From: Henriciella sp.
GTDB lineage: Bacteria; Pseudomonadota; Alphaproteobacteria; Caulobacterales; Hyphomonadaceae
Length of the DNA: 64,000 bases
Assembly: GCA_021776655.1 (NCBI GenBank)
Contig: JAJFFK010000002.1
Coordinates: 62,001 to 126,000 of the forward strand
Reading direction: 5' to 3'
A program made the position numbers and the translations under genes. The first letter of the stretch is position 1; each line of letters begins with the position of its first letter. Shown here one piece after another: positions 35,680 to 45,053 of this stretch. The notes below the pieces were generated by a model. It was not told where the DNA came from. It did not search any database and saw only the letters and a list, made by a program, of their open reading frames with translations.

Positions 35680-37130
35680 TCCAACACATCTGCGTCACCC
35701 ATTGGCGCGGCAAATGATTGTAGTAATTGTATCCGGTCGCGCATGAAGAGCCTTGTAAATACAGCAAAAATTCCGGCGCCGGTTAAGCTGGCCAATACGA
35801 CCACAGCCAGATCAGGCAGGGCAGATGTTAGATGACGAACTGCGATCACCCCAACCGCCATCATCAGGGCGCCGATGAAAGGGGCAAGCTGAATCATCAA
35901 TAATGACCGCACATCCACCGCACCGATCTGCGAAACAATCCGATATCGCACGATCCACAAGGCCAGGAATGACGCAACAAACGCCCAAGACATCGCCCCA
36001 ACCCCCAGCCCCGCAAGACCCCAGATAAGACCGGCACCAAATGCAACCTCTAACCAGGCGATAACCGCAACCGCCCTGGCACGGCCCGCAGCGAGACAGA
36101 ATGACTGGTGCACCATTTCAATCGACAAGTAGATCCCAACCACCGCAATGATTGACAGGATCGGCGCTGCACCTAGCCATTGCTCGCCGAACATCAAAGC
36201 AAGTACAGGTTGCGACAGCAGAGCTAGGCCTACAAAGGCTGGAAACGCGGCCAGGCCTGAGAGACGTGAAATATCCACGAGCAGATCTGTTGCCTTGTGT
36301 CCCTGCCGAGACAGGGCCGCAAAAGCCGGTTGCGACACCATTCTAATCGGCGTCATCACCAGGAAGGAGGCAATCTCGACCAGTCGCCACGCCAACGAGA
36401 ACAGGCCAAGCGTAACCGGCCCAAGAGTCGCCCCAATAATCACCATTGGAACCTGGATGCGCGCCACCTGCGCTGCACGCAGCCCAAGGACTGTACTGCC
36501 AAATCCAAGGATATCTTTGTACTCACGACGCGACCCCGCCAAACCAGGACGCCACGACACGGCCAGCCAGGCCAGAACCGTATTGGTCGAAACCTGAACT
36601 AGGCGCTGCGCCACCAGGCTCCAGACGCCATAGCCGTGCAGCGCCATCCAGACCGCCACAACACCGCCCGCCACAACACCACACACGGCGCGAACCGCCA
36701 GTGAACGAAATTTCAAACTCCGCCTCAACATGGCCACTGGAACAGCGCCCACCGCGACCAGCAGAACCGTTGCGGACAAGGCTTGCATCAGATCTCGCAC
36801 CTGCGCTTGACCGTAGAATGTTGCAACCAGACCCGACAGGGCGATCAACCACACAGTAAGCGCCGCGCCCAATCCAAGCAGTGACCAGAAAGCCGCATTG
36901 TGATGCCCGGCGCTCGGCTGCTCTGCAGTAATCAGATATTCCGTCAACGACTCGCGAACCAGGAACTCGGCCAGGATGACAATCGCAGCAGCCATAGCCA
37001 GAAACCCGAATGCCTCTGCACCAAGCAAGCGCGCGAGCAGGATGAACACCGAAAAATTGAGCGCTTGCTCAATCCAGTTGCCCGCTGCCATCCAGGCGAC
37101 ACTGCTGCCAAATTGCCGCTTTATCGACAT
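35676..37130 (-). CDS. Wzx-type polysaccharide flippase
   Basis: MOP/MATE superfamily lipid-linked oligosaccharide flippase of 484 residues with 12-14 membrane segments. The N-terminal MSIKRQFGSSVAWMAAGNWIEQ and FILLARLLGAEAFGFLAMA are typical of the WzxC-type (Polysacc_synt) branch, as is SLAWRLVEIASFLVMTPIRMVSQPAFA in the middle. It moves undecaprenyl-linked repeat units across the inner membrane. Monocistronic, overlapping the convergent GT4 gene by 4 bp. It is the only canonical Wzx in the window. Confidence 0.88.
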   Translation of the reverse strand: MSIKRQFGSSVAWMAAGNWIEQALNFSVFILLARLLGAEAFGFLAMAAAIVILAEFLVRESLTEYLITAEQPSAGHHNAAFWSLLGLGAALTVWLIALSGLVATFYGQAQVRDLMQALSATVLLVAVGAVPVAMLRRSLKFRSLAVRAVCGVVAGGVVAVWMALHGYGVWSLVAQRLVQVSTNTVLAWLAVSWRPGLAGSRREYKDILGFGSTVLGLRAAQVARIQVPMVIIGATLGPVTLGLFSLAWRLVEIASFLVMTPIRMVSQPAFAALSRQGHKATDLLVDISRLSGLAAFPAFVGLALLSQPVLALMFGEQWLGAAPILSIIAVVGIYLSIEMVHQSFCLAAGRARAVAVIAWLEVAFGAGLIWGLAGLGVGAMSWAFVASFLALWIVRYRIVSQIGAVDVRSLLMIQLAPFIGALMMAVGVIAVRHLTSALPDLAVVVLASLTGAGIFAVFTRLFMRDRIQLLQSFAAPMGDADVLD

Positions 37131-37302
37131 CTGCTTTCAGTCTCCTCATACAGCCTGCGCTTTGCCGGGTTGGGTTGGTAAGCTTGGCATGTATCTTGGA
37201 GCACGACGTATACTAGAAAGTTGAACACAATCTTCTTTTTCTGCGATTAGGGTGGCTGTACCCTGCTTAGTCAAACGGCCTCAGTAATGAAAGGAGCGGC
37301 AT

Positions 37303-38205
37303 ATGGCAGAACGACCCGAATTTCTGATCATCGGCGCCGCCCGCTCTGGAACGACAGCTCTGCACGCCTATTTGCGCCAACATCCGCAAATCTTCATGCC
37401 AGCGCATAAGGAACCCAACTTCTTTGCTTTTGAAGGACTGGACCTGACATGTGAGGGACCGGGCGCCGACGATATCAACAACTCGATTACACGGTTTTCC
37501 GACTATCAGAGGCTATTTGACTCAGCACCCGATACAGCGACATGCGGGGAAGCATCGCCGCTCTATCTCTATTCTGAACGCGCGCCCGCCCAGATCAAGC
37601 GGCATGTTCCGAACGCCCGAATGGTGGTCATATTACGCAATCCGGTAGAGCAAGCCTTCTCGCATTTCATGTACGCCACCAAGCAGTGCATTGAGCCTGA
37701 AAGCGACTTTACCACCGCACTTGGGCTGGAAAACAAACGCTTGGCAGACAATTGGCAGCCGCTGTTTGGGTATTCATCTTTCCCCCGCTACGCTGAGCAA
37801 TTGTCGCGCTATTTTGCAATATTCCCGAAGCAGCAATTCCTCATCCGGACCTATGAGGACTTTCAGGACAAGCCCAACGAAGTCCTCAAAGACATCTTCG
37901 GTTTTATCGGTGTTGATGTTGGTTTCAAGCCAGATATGTCGCAAAAGCTCAACGCAGGCGGTGTGCCCAAGAACCAAGCGTTGCAGAATTTCCTGATGAA
38001 GTCCAACCCGATTACGCGCGCAATCGGACTGGTTGTGCCGCCTGCCACGCGCCTGCGTATCCGTGACCGGCTCGCAAAACTCAACCTTGACCGCGCTGAG
38101 GCGATGCCAGACGCGGCGCGCACGATCCTGCATCAACGCCTCGACGATGAAATCATCCGTCTTGAGCACCTCATCGCGCGCGACCTCAGCGCTTGGCGGC
38201 AATAA
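37303..38205 (+). CDS. PAPS-dependent sulfotransferase
   Basis: A 300-residue sulfotransferase that transfers sulfate from PAPS to, probably, a surface glycan. The 5'-phosphosulfate-binding loop is IIGAARSGTTALHAYL (residues 8-23). The 3'-phosphate region contains RMVVILRNPVEQAFSHFMY, and the C-terminal part has KDIFGFIGVD. A strong AAAGGAG site precedes the ATG. Sulfated exopolysaccharide would fit a marine habitat. No PAPS synthesis genes (cysDN/cysC) are in the window. Confidence 0.9.
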   Translation: MAERPEFLIIGAARSGTTALHAYLRQHPQIFMPAHKEPNFFAFEGLDLTCEGPGADDINNSITRFSDYQRLFDSAPDTATCGEASPLYLYSERAPAQIKRHVPNARMVVILRNPVEQAFSHFMYATKQCIEPESDFTTALGLENKRLADNWQPLFGYSSFPRYAEQLSRYFAIFPKQQFLIRTYEDFQDKPNEVLKDIFGFIGVDVGFKPDMSQKLNAGGVPKNQALQNFLMKSNPITRAIGLVVPPATRLRIRDRLAKLNLDRAEAMPDAARTILHQRLDDEIIRLEHLIARDLSAWRQ

Positions 38206-38312
38206 GGTGGCCTGGTGCACAGACAAAAAGTGTTGGCCATAGAGGGGGTTTCTCTGGCAAGCTTCTTGCGTGGGCATGGGGCAAATAGGACGCGCGATAC
38301 TGGGACAGATTG

Positions 38313-39692
38313 ATGATTGATGACATGGTAAGCACGAACGCTAAGCAAGACACAGCCGACCTGCCAGAGCAAGGCATGGCTTTACTGGCGCGGCTGAAAT
38401 CAAAAACAGCGAAAGTCGCAGTGATTGGATTGGGCTATGTCGGGTTACCCTTGGCGGTCACGGCTGCGACACGCGCAAACCCGGTGATTGGCTTTGACAT
38501 TGACGCTGAAAAACTGACGCAGCTCGAAGCTGGTACGAGTTATATCGAAGCTGTTTCACAAGATGCCTTGCAAAAAGTTGCCGGAGAGGCCTTCACTTGG
38601 ACGTCAGATTTCTCAATGCTTCGATCCTGCGATGTCATCGTCATCTGCGTCCCGACCCCGCTCTCAGCGCACCGTGAGCCGGATCTATCTTATGTTGAAA
38701 AGACCGCAGCCGAAATTGCCCGGTACATGAGCGAAGAAACGCTCGTGGTTCTGGAATCGACGACATTTCCCGGCACCGCTGATGATGTACTGGTGCCGAT
38801 CCTCGAACAAAGCGGTCTAAAAGCTGGCGAGGATTTTTTCATAGCCTCTTCACCTGAGCGCGAAGATCCCGGCAACGCCTCCTACCGGACAGCAACAATT
38901 CCAAAGATTGTCGGCGCTGACGGCAAGATGGCCCGTCTTCTGGCCGTACAATTCTATAGCGGTGTTGTCGACAAGGTCGTGCCCGTATCCTCCACCCGCA
39001 CAGCCGAAGCGGTCAAGATTACCGAGAATATTTTTCGTGCCGTCAACATCGCCCTCGTGAACGAGCTGAAGGTGATCTATGATGCAATGGACATCGATAT
39101 CTGGGAAGTTATTGACGGTGCAGCAACCAAACCGTTCGGCTTTATGCCGTTCTATCCTGGTCCTGGCTTGGGCGGGCATTGTATCCCGATTGATCCGTTC
39201 TATTTGACCTGGAAAGCCCGCGAGCATGAGCTGGCCACGCGGTTCATCGAGCTGGCCGGGGAAGTTAATGCCTCAATGCCAACCTATGTTGTCGGGCGAC
39301 TGCGCGACGTTATCGATCAGACCCATGGCCGTGGCCTGCGCGGCGCGCGTATCCTGATTGTCGGCATTGCCTACAAGAAGAATGTCACTGACATGCGCGA
39401 GAGCCCGTCAATGCGGATCATGGATGTCCTGCGCGCCCAGAACGCCAATGTGGACTACCTCGATCCACTCGTTCCAACGGTGCCAAAAATGCGGGATTAT
39501 CCACAATTTGAGGGAAAAACCTCAGTTGCAGCAAGCGACGTGGCTGGGGCGAACTATGATGCGATCGTGGTCGCAACCGATCATGATGATGTCGATTACG
39601 CCGCGCTCGCAGATCTCGGTGTTCCGATCATCGATACGCGTAACGTGTTCGCCCGGCGAAACCTGCCAATGGACAATATCACCAAGGCTTGA
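38313..39692 (+). CDS. UDP-glucose/UDP-ManNAc 6-dehydrogenase family protein
   Basis: Nucleotide-sugar dehydrogenase of 459 residues making a uronic acid donor with 2 NAD+. NAD motif VAVIGLGYVGLPLAV at about 36-50, VPTPL, STTFPGT, then the central helix TENIFRAVNIALVNEL. The catalytic cysteine lies in GPGLGGHCIPIDP, and the third domain carries GIAYKKNVTDMRESPS. The pattern (VPTPLS, APGTT-like ESTTFPGT, GGHCIPIDPFY) is closest to the WecC/TuaD branch. Start ATG 38313; ATG 38325 is also possible. Confidence 0.92.
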   Translation: MIDDMVSTNAKQDTADLPEQGMALLARLKSKTAKVAVIGLGYVGLPLAVTAATRANPVIGFDIDAEKLTQLEAGTSYIEAVSQDALQKVAGEAFTWTSDFSMLRSCDVIVICVPTPLSAHREPDLSYVEKTAAEIARYMSEETLVVLESTTFPGTADDVLVPILEQSGLKAGEDFFIASSPEREDPGNASYRTATIPKIVGADGKMARLLAVQFYSGVVDKVVPVSSTRTAEAVKITENIFRAVNIALVNELKVIYDAMDIDIWEVIDGAATKPFGFMPFYPGPGLGGHCIPIDPFYLTWKAREHELATRFIELAGEVNASMPTYVVGRLRDVIDQTHGRGLRGARILIVGIAYKKNVTDMRESPSMRIMDVLRAQNANVDYLDPLVPTVPKMRDYPQFEGKTSVAASDVAGANYDAIVVATDHDDVDYAALADLGVPIIDTRNVFARRNLPMDNITKA

Positions 39693-39705
39693 AGCCATGT
39701 CCGCC

Positions 39706-40461
39706 TTACCGGACCATTTTCCCGATCCGGCGAAGGGCTTGGCGCGCCAACAGATAAGGCCCGCCTTTGCCCTGCAGGAAGTCATTCCAGACACTCGGCT
39801 TCTGGTAGTAGCACATTTCCAATCGCGGTAGATCAAGCAGGTTTGACGTTGTGTATGCGCGCCCAAACCCCACCCCGACAGAGAGTTCGAAATGCCTGGC
39901 GATCATCTTGAGCACAGCTGCATTTGACGCGCCATAAGGCGGGGCAAAATGCTGTACCGAACGGGCGAGCTTGTCCTCCAGATCAGCTTTCGATCCGGCA
40001 ATTTCATCAAGCAATTCAGGCGCGAACAGCTCGGTCAAGTTAACGTGTGTACGGCTGTGCGGGGCAATATCTACCAGGGTTTTATCAAGATCCTGCAAAG
40101 TCTGCCAAGACATCACGGCGCGCTGTGGTCCCGATATGCCGTACCAATCCTCAACCCCGCCAACGCGCCCGGTTGGGACAAACATCGTACTGGGAAAGCC
40201 ACACGCTTCGAGGACTGAATGGGCATTGTCGGCAAAATCAGTGAACCCATCATCGAAGGTTATTGCCAATGATTTTTCCGGTAAATCAATCTCGCCAGCA
40301 TGCCATTTACGCACATCGTTGAGCGAGACGACGGTCCAGTCATGCGTCTTGATCGCCGCCATTTGGGCCACAAAAATGTCCGGCGCGGTGTAGGTCGGCC
40401 CGTCGCCTTCCGAGATCGAGTGATACATCAGGATCGGGATACGAGCGGCGCGATCAGACAT
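39706..40461 (-). CDS. NodB-type polysaccharide/sugar deacetylase
   Basis: Metal-dependent carbohydrate esterase family 4 fold (251 residues). Motif 1 is TFDDGFTDF with the catalytic and metal Asp pair, motif 2 is HSRTHVNL with the two metal His, and motif 3 is FAPPYG. No signal peptide, so it probably acts on a cytosolic lipid-linked or nucleotide-linked sugar, as ArnD does. Last gene of the four-gene minus-strand operon beginning at 43862, 2 bp behind the flavoenzyme gene. Confidence 0.88.
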   Translation of the reverse strand: MSDRAARIPILMYHSISEGDGPTYTAPDIFVAQMAAIKTHDWTVVSLNDVRKWHAGEIDLPEKSLAITFDDGFTDFADNAHSVLEACGFPSTMFVPTGRVGGVEDWYGISGPQRAVMSWQTLQDLDKTLVDIAPHSRTHVNLTELFAPELLDEIAGSKADLEDKLARSVQHFAPPYGASNAAVLKMIARHFELSVGVGFGRAYTTSNLLDLPRLEMCYYQKPSVWNDFLQGKGGPYLLARQALRRIGKMVR

Positions 40462-40463
40462 GT

Positions 40464-41951
40464 TTAATCCTCGACGACGTGAGTCTCGAACTCTTCACGT
40501 AGCTCTGCCCAATGAGCCCGATCAAAGACCCCGTCCTCTGACAAACAGCTGACGGCACCATAGGCCATGGCGAGGGCGTGATGGGTGTTATCATGCGCAA
40601 ACAGACCTTGGCGACCGAAGGTTAGCACGTTTTCCAGGCCCTCAACCCATTTGTCCATAATCTCAAAATTACCAGCATAATCGCGGTCATAGACCGGATA
40701 GGCAAAAGGTAGACGGCGCGTGTGAGTACTAAGCGTCTTGGCCGTCAGGTCGAGACCAGCCGCTTTGATCCAGTCCCGCATTTTCTCGCCAAGGTCGTCA
40801 TCTGACAGACCCCAATGCTCATCACCGGAATCGGCAGGCAGCTCAGCGCAGAGAACAGTCTTTCCAGACGGCTCACGAGCGGTTGAATAATTTTTGGGCT
40901 CCGACATACGCGACATCGGGATTGAACTTTCAGGAAAATAGTGCGCGTCATATTCCGAAAATTGATCGGTATCCAGCACCAGATAGACCAAGATCATACC
41001 GCGATACTTGATTGCTTTCGCTGCGTTTTGAACCTCAGCGGGCGCTTTGTCGCCAGCCGCTCGGATCAAGGTGGTGATCGGTAAGGTCGACCAGATCAGA
41101 TCCGGCGAGCTGGTGCTCAACCCTTCAGATGTACGCACCGTGATCGATTTGACGCGGTTGCCGTCCAGTTCAATCTGCTCAACCCGGTTGTTGAGCTGAA
41201 TATCTGCGCCCGCTTTGCCTGCCGCATCGCCAAGGGCTTCACAGATCTGACCAAAGCCGCCGCGAGGGTAGTAGAACTTACCGGTTGTTGGCGATTTCAG
41301 GCCCGGCAATTGGCCGAAAATCTTCTTCATCAGCTTTGGTAGCGAGCTTCCCGAAACCCGGCGATATGCCAATGTTGTCGACAAATCCTTTGGCTCGCGG
41401 CCCCATAGTTTGCGCACATAGGGAAAATAGAAACTCTCGCACATGGTTCGTCCAAGCCCGCCAAGCAGCACTGTTTCGAAAGTTGGATCATCGGTGGGCT
41501 TGGCCCGCAGCTTGGCTGTCGCGGCATCAAAGAATAGCGCTCCTGCGAACGGGATCGGCAGGCGGGTTGCAAGATCGACCGGTTTGAGCGGAAAATGGAT
41601 CCACGACTTTTTCAACCTGATACGGCCATGACGTGGGCGCAGCAGCAGATCATCGCCAAGCAAGCCCTGAATATCCTGCATAATAGCCGGATCGGTCACC
41701 GGGTGCAGGCGGTGACTGCCATAATCAACCCGAATGCCTTCAATATCGAAGCTTGCAGCATTGCCGCCGAGCAAGCCGGCACCTTCGTGAAGCGTGACCT
41801 CAAAATTTGCCTCAGTGCGCAGCTTCCATGCCGCCCCTAGCCCAGCCGGGCCGCCGCCTAGAACCGCGAAGGTTGGTTTGGTTTCAGCGCTGACCTCAAG
41901 GGTCGTTTCAGGGTTTGATATCTTATCGGGCATCTGATCCAGCATGGTCAT
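40464..41951 (-). CDS. FAD-dependent UGM/protoporphyrinogen-oxidase-like enzyme (paralog 1)
   Basis: A 495-residue flavoprotein. FAD motif AVLGGGPAGLGAAWKL, then LLGGNAASFDIEGIRVDYGSHRLHP, the FPLKPVDL loop, LWGREPKDLS, and the C-terminal FGRQGLFAHDNTHHAL that contacts the flavin. The layout is that of UDP-galactopyranose-mutase and protoporphyrinogen-oxidase relatives found in polysaccharide clusters. Reaction unknown; a redox-neutral ring or epimer change or an oxidation are both possible. The start at 41951 overlaps the preceding UPF0104 gene by 29 bp. A paralog at 45054 shares all these blocks. Confidence 0.83.
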   Translation of the reverse strand: MTMLDQMPDKISNPETTLEVSAETKPTFAVLGGGPAGLGAAWKLRTEANFEVTLHEGAGLLGGNAASFDIEGIRVDYGSHRLHPVTDPAIMQDIQGLLGDDLLLRPRHGRIRLKKSWIHFPLKPVDLATRLPIPFAGALFFDAATAKLRAKPTDDPTFETVLLGGLGRTMCESFYFPYVRKLWGREPKDLSTTLAYRRVSGSSLPKLMKKIFGQLPGLKSPTTGKFYYPRGGFGQICEALGDAAGKAGADIQLNNRVEQIELDGNRVKSITVRTSEGLSTSSPDLIWSTLPITTLIRAAGDKAPAEVQNAAKAIKYRGMILVYLVLDTDQFSEYDAHYFPESSIPMSRMSEPKNYSTAREPSGKTVLCAELPADSGDEHWGLSDDDLGEKMRDWIKAAGLDLTAKTLSTHTRRLPFAYPVYDRDYAGNFEIMDKWVEGLENVLTFGRQGLFAHDNTHHALAMAYGAVSCLSEDGVFDRAHWAELREEFETHVVED

Positions 41952-42918
41952 TTCCCAAGCTCTCTGTTTGACGTGGGCGCGACAGGAACTGCACACACAG
42001 TCCGATCAAGCCGGTTGAAATTAGAATTGTCTGCCAGATGAAACCAACCGCAACGACGATCGGCGAGGGCGATCCAAACGCAGCGAAAACCGCTGCCAGA
42101 CTGGCCTCACGAACGCCAAGCCCGCCAATCGAAATTGGCAGGGTTGCAATCAGTTTCGCCAAAGGCCAGGCAAACAACCACATTGCGATACTGGTCGGGC
42201 CTTGCATACTCCACGCCAGAACGACATTGAGGCCGACAAAACTGACCTGAATGGCGAAAGACAGCACCGCGCAAACCAACATCCGGGTGCGATGAACGGC
42301 AATATAATTCACCAAATCAAGCAAAAGCTGGCGCCCCTTGCCGATATCGTCGCCGCCCAGCCGGGTGATCGCCCAACGCGAAAAAGCGGGCACCAGAGCA
42401 TAGGCAACTGCCCCCAGCGCCACAAAACCAATCGCCAGCCCCTGTAACCATCCGCCAGTTATTCCTGCCGTACCCAGCAATGTCGCGCCCAGAGCTGCAA
42501 CCAGAACCAGTACCGCAACATCAATCAGGCGATCAATGATCGAACCGATCACCAGAGCTTGTTTGGAGGTTGAACGGCGCGCCAGAACGCCCGCGCGCGC
42601 AACATCACCGCCAGCCACACCGGGTAGCGCCAAATTTGCCGCCAGACCCGCGAAATGTGCCCGTAATACGGTTGTAAAATCTATCCCGCCACCAGCGAGC
42701 AGTTTCCACTTGAACGCCGCAAACACATGCCCAAGCAAAAACCCGATCAGAACCAATATCCAAATGACAGGATTGGTCCGCTGAATACCAGTCCAGATAT
42801 CCTCGATGGGAACAAATCTCAGAACGATAAAAATCAACCCGCCCGTGACGGCTAACTTCAACCAGCCAAGCCACCATTTCGGCGCGGCTTTTTGCTTCGT
42901 CTCAGCTGCGGTAGTCAT
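41923..42918 (-). CDS. AglD/MprF-N-terminal-like (UPF0104) membrane protein (paralog 2)
   Basis: A 331-residue protein with about eight membrane segments. Marks: HFAGLAANLALPGVAGGDVARAGVL and ATLPISIGGLGVREASLAAVF, the two conserved blocks of the flippase-like family. Its genes flank those for polyprenyl-phosphate glycosyltransferases in bacteria and archaea. Here it sits between a DPM1-like GT2 and the flavoenzyme, so translocation of the GT2 product across the membrane is the likely role (inferred). ATG 42918 chosen over an upstream TTG. Confidence 0.83.
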   Translation of the reverse strand: MTTAAETKQKAAPKWWLGWLKLAVTGGLIFIVLRFVPIEDIWTGIQRTNPVIWILVLIGFLLGHVFAAFKWKLLAGGGIDFTTVLRAHFAGLAANLALPGVAGGDVARAGVLARRSTSKQALVIGSIIDRLIDVAVLVLVAALGATLLGTAGITGGWLQGLAIGFVALGAVAYALVPAFSRWAITRLGGDDIGKGRQLLLDLVNYIAVHRTRMLVCAVLSFAIQVSFVGLNVVLAWSMQGPTSIAMWLFAWPLAKLIATLPISIGGLGVREASLAAVFAAFGSPSPIVVAVGFIWQTILISTGLIGLCVQFLSRPRQTESLGNDHAGSDAR

Positions 42919-42950
42919 GGCCAACAATCCTGTCGCCGGGTTTCGTCAGA

Positions 42951-43862
42951 TTAGCGAAAATGTAATCGCGAGATCATGTCCGCAATCAGACCGAGTGACC
43001 AAACAACCAGCGCGGCAAGCAATGCAAAGATCGCACTTTCCGACAAGTTCCACAGTGTCAGGTCATAAACCACCTTGGCTGCACCCAACACGAACAGAAC
43101 CGCACCAAGTGGCAAGAACACCCGTAGCGGGTGAAACAAGACGATAATCCGCACCACGAGCAGCATGAACCGGAAGAAGTCAGTCGGACGGATCTTCGAG
43201 CTGCCAATACGCTTGCCATAGGTGATCGGCACATAGGTCACTTTCAATTTCGAGCAGATCATACAAAGCGTACTGGTCGTACTGAACGAAAACCCGTCCG
43301 GCATCAGGCCAAGGAAGCGCTCAATCGACTCGCGCCTGAAGACCCGCAATCCTGAATTGAGATCAGGGATCCGGCGCTGCGCCAACACGTTTGCCAGCTT
43401 GTTGAGCACCCATTTGGCCGGCTTGCGGATCAAGGGAACGCCCTTCATCGCTTCACCGCGATTACCGACGATCATGTCGGCCGTTCGGCACATGTCCAAC
43501 ATTTCGGGAATGCGCTCGGCGGGATAAGTTCCATCCGCGTCAATAATCGCCACAAAATCTGATTTTGACTGGCGGATACCTGTCTTCAAGGAATGGCCGT
43601 AGCCGACATTCTCATCAACGCGGATCACTCGGGCGCTGGTCGTTTGCGCTTTTTCATAAGTCCCGTCGGTAGAGCCGTCATCGACAATGACGACCTCCGC
43701 ATCGAGATCATTTTCGGCGATCATTTTCTGCAAGGCCTCAATCGTTTCAACGATCGCATTGACCTCATTAAAGGCCGGAACCACGATTGACAGGTCAAAA
43801 ACAGATGGCGCTGCGGCCGCCTTGCGACGCGCGGGCTGTGTGATTGCGGTTGCATCAGTCAT
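42951..43862 (-). CDS. Polyprenyl-phosphate glycosyltransferase (DPM1/ArnC-like GT2)
   Basis: GT-A enzyme of 303 residues. N-terminal catalytic domain: LSIVVPAFNEVNAIVETIE, VVIVDDGSTDGT, then VAIIDADGTYP with the DxD-equivalent. The SGLRVFRRES block typical of DPM1-like enzymes comes next, and a C-terminal pair of membrane helices (FLPLGAVLFVLGAAKVV and IFALLAALVVWSLGLIADM) anchors it. Makes a polyprenyl-phosphate-linked single sugar on the cytosolic face. First gene of the operon 43862-39706. Confidence 0.9.
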   Translation of the reverse strand: MTDATAITQPARRKAAAAPSVFDLSIVVPAFNEVNAIVETIEALQKMIAENDLDAEVVIVDDGSTDGTYEKAQTTSARVIRVDENVGYGHSLKTGIRQSKSDFVAIIDADGTYPAERIPEMLDMCRTADMIVGNRGEAMKGVPLIRKPAKWVLNKLANVLAQRRIPDLNSGLRVFRRESIERFLGLMPDGFSFSTTSTLCMICSKLKVTYVPITYGKRIGSSKIRPTDFFRFMLLVVRIIVLFHPLRVFLPLGAVLFVLGAAKVVYDLTLWNLSESAIFALLAALVVWSLGLIADMISRLHFR

Positions 43863-43997
43863 ATTGTTCGGTCCCCATTATTCTCTTCAAAACGAGCGCG
43901 TCGCAATTCGCGTACCAACGCCGCCAAATCTCCCACATGGCCTATATATGGTAAAATTACCCTAATATCTGGACCATCCCAATTCGAGCACGGCGAA

Positions 43998-44708
43998 CTA
44001 TTTGATCGCGACGAAGCCTTCAAAGCAGATGTGCTTGAAAATTGTCGTGTGGTCGGTGAACCCTGCCCGCTCAAGGAGAGCGACATTACCTTCGGTTGAG
44101 AAGGGTTCCAGCACGCCTTTCAGGCTGCGTGTTTTCGATAAAATTTCTTCGGCGCTAAAGCCCTGATCGGTTTTGAAATCATTGTACATGGAGGCAAACA
44201 TATCCTGGAACCGCGCATCTGGTCCGCGCACTTTTTCGAACATGATAAAGGCACCGCCCCAATTCAGAGACTGATAAATCCGGTCAAACAGGTCCTGACG
44301 GAACCGTGGCGGGATAAATTGCATCGTGTAATAGGAGACGAACATATCTGCAGTCTCAAAAGGGAACAGACGGACATCATCCTGAAACAGTTCAAGGTTC
44401 TTGATCCCCTTGCAATGGGATTTTGCCTTGGTCACCATTGGTTTTTCAGAGTCGATCCCAATCCACCGAGCTCCTGGCCGGTGGCTATGCCGGGTTGCAA
44501 GTTTGCCCAATAACTCGCCTGTCGATACGCCCAATTCGTAAGTCACACTGTCATCATGGATGAAATAGTCGCTTAGTTTGCAGACCAGGTCATGGCCTTC
44601 TTCATACATCGGGACTGATTGACGGATATGGTCAACAAACGTGTCGGCGACATCGCCCCCAAACGACCATTTGGCGTTCCCCGCCTCGATATCATGACCC
44701 ACTTTCAT
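43998..44708 (-). CDS. CmoA-like class I methyltransferase
   Basis: A 236-residue SAM-binding protein. DHIRQSVPMYEEGHDLVCKLSDYF, YELGVSTGELLGKLA (motif I), WIGIDSEKPMV and LFPFETADMFVSYYTMQFIP follow the CmoA/carboxy-SAM-synthase pattern closely. The protein could be a CmoA paralog recruited to the glycan locus or a general methyltransferase; the diagnostic carboxy-SAM arginine was not located with certainty. A GAGGAG site precedes ATG 44708. It lies 135 bp upstream of the GT2 operon on the same strand. Confidence 0.75.
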   Translation of the reverse strand: MKVGHDIEAGNAKWSFGGDVADTFVDHIRQSVPMYEEGHDLVCKLSDYFIHDDSVTYELGVSTGELLGKLATRHSHRPGARWIGIDSEKPMVTKAKSHCKGIKNLELFQDDVRLFPFETADMFVSYYTMQFIPPRFRQDLFDRIYQSLNWGGAFIMFEKVRGPDARFQDMFASMYNDFKTDQGFSAEEILSKTRSLKGVLEPFSTEGNVALLERAGFTDHTTIFKHICFEGFVAIK

Positions 44709-44920
44709 GCCTTACTCTCCTCTTTCGAACCCAACAGCGCAATAATTGTGCCGAACCGCATCTTTGAACTCGACGCCACCTGAATTCGGCGATCTCCATG
44801 TAGTCTTCCCGCAAATATAGCCGAGCAGCAAGTTGAGATGGCGTCCTTCGTCTCATCAAGCTCTTTTCGGCCAGGAACCACATATAGTATAAGACCCCTG
44901 CGAGCCGTATCATGCGCCAT
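44705..44920 (-). CDS. Small frame coupled to the methyltransferase gene, possibly a remnant
   Basis: A 71-residue frame whose stop overlaps the methyltransferase ATG (ATGA), an arrangement usually kept by real genes. The sequence (RRGLILYVVPGRKELDETKD, then MRFGTIIALLG) is not recognised and no ribosome-binding site is obvious. It may be the 3' end of a decayed gene once joined to the methyltransferase. The remaining ~130 bp to 45053 holds only promoter-like AT-rich sequence. Confidence 0.25.
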   Translation of the reverse strand: MAHDTARRGLILYVVPGRKELDETKDAISTCCSAIFAGRLHGDRRIQVASSSKMRFGTIIALLGSKEESKA

Positions 44921-45053
44921 GCTATTTCGCCCTGATGGTGTAAAAGTCTGTACAGGTCCCTTGCCAACCGTACCCTGATCCTGTTGGCATAGGTCTTGCT
45001 ACCGGGGGGTGTGTCTAATTTTTGGACGTGTATATTTATCTGGGGACAGAACT

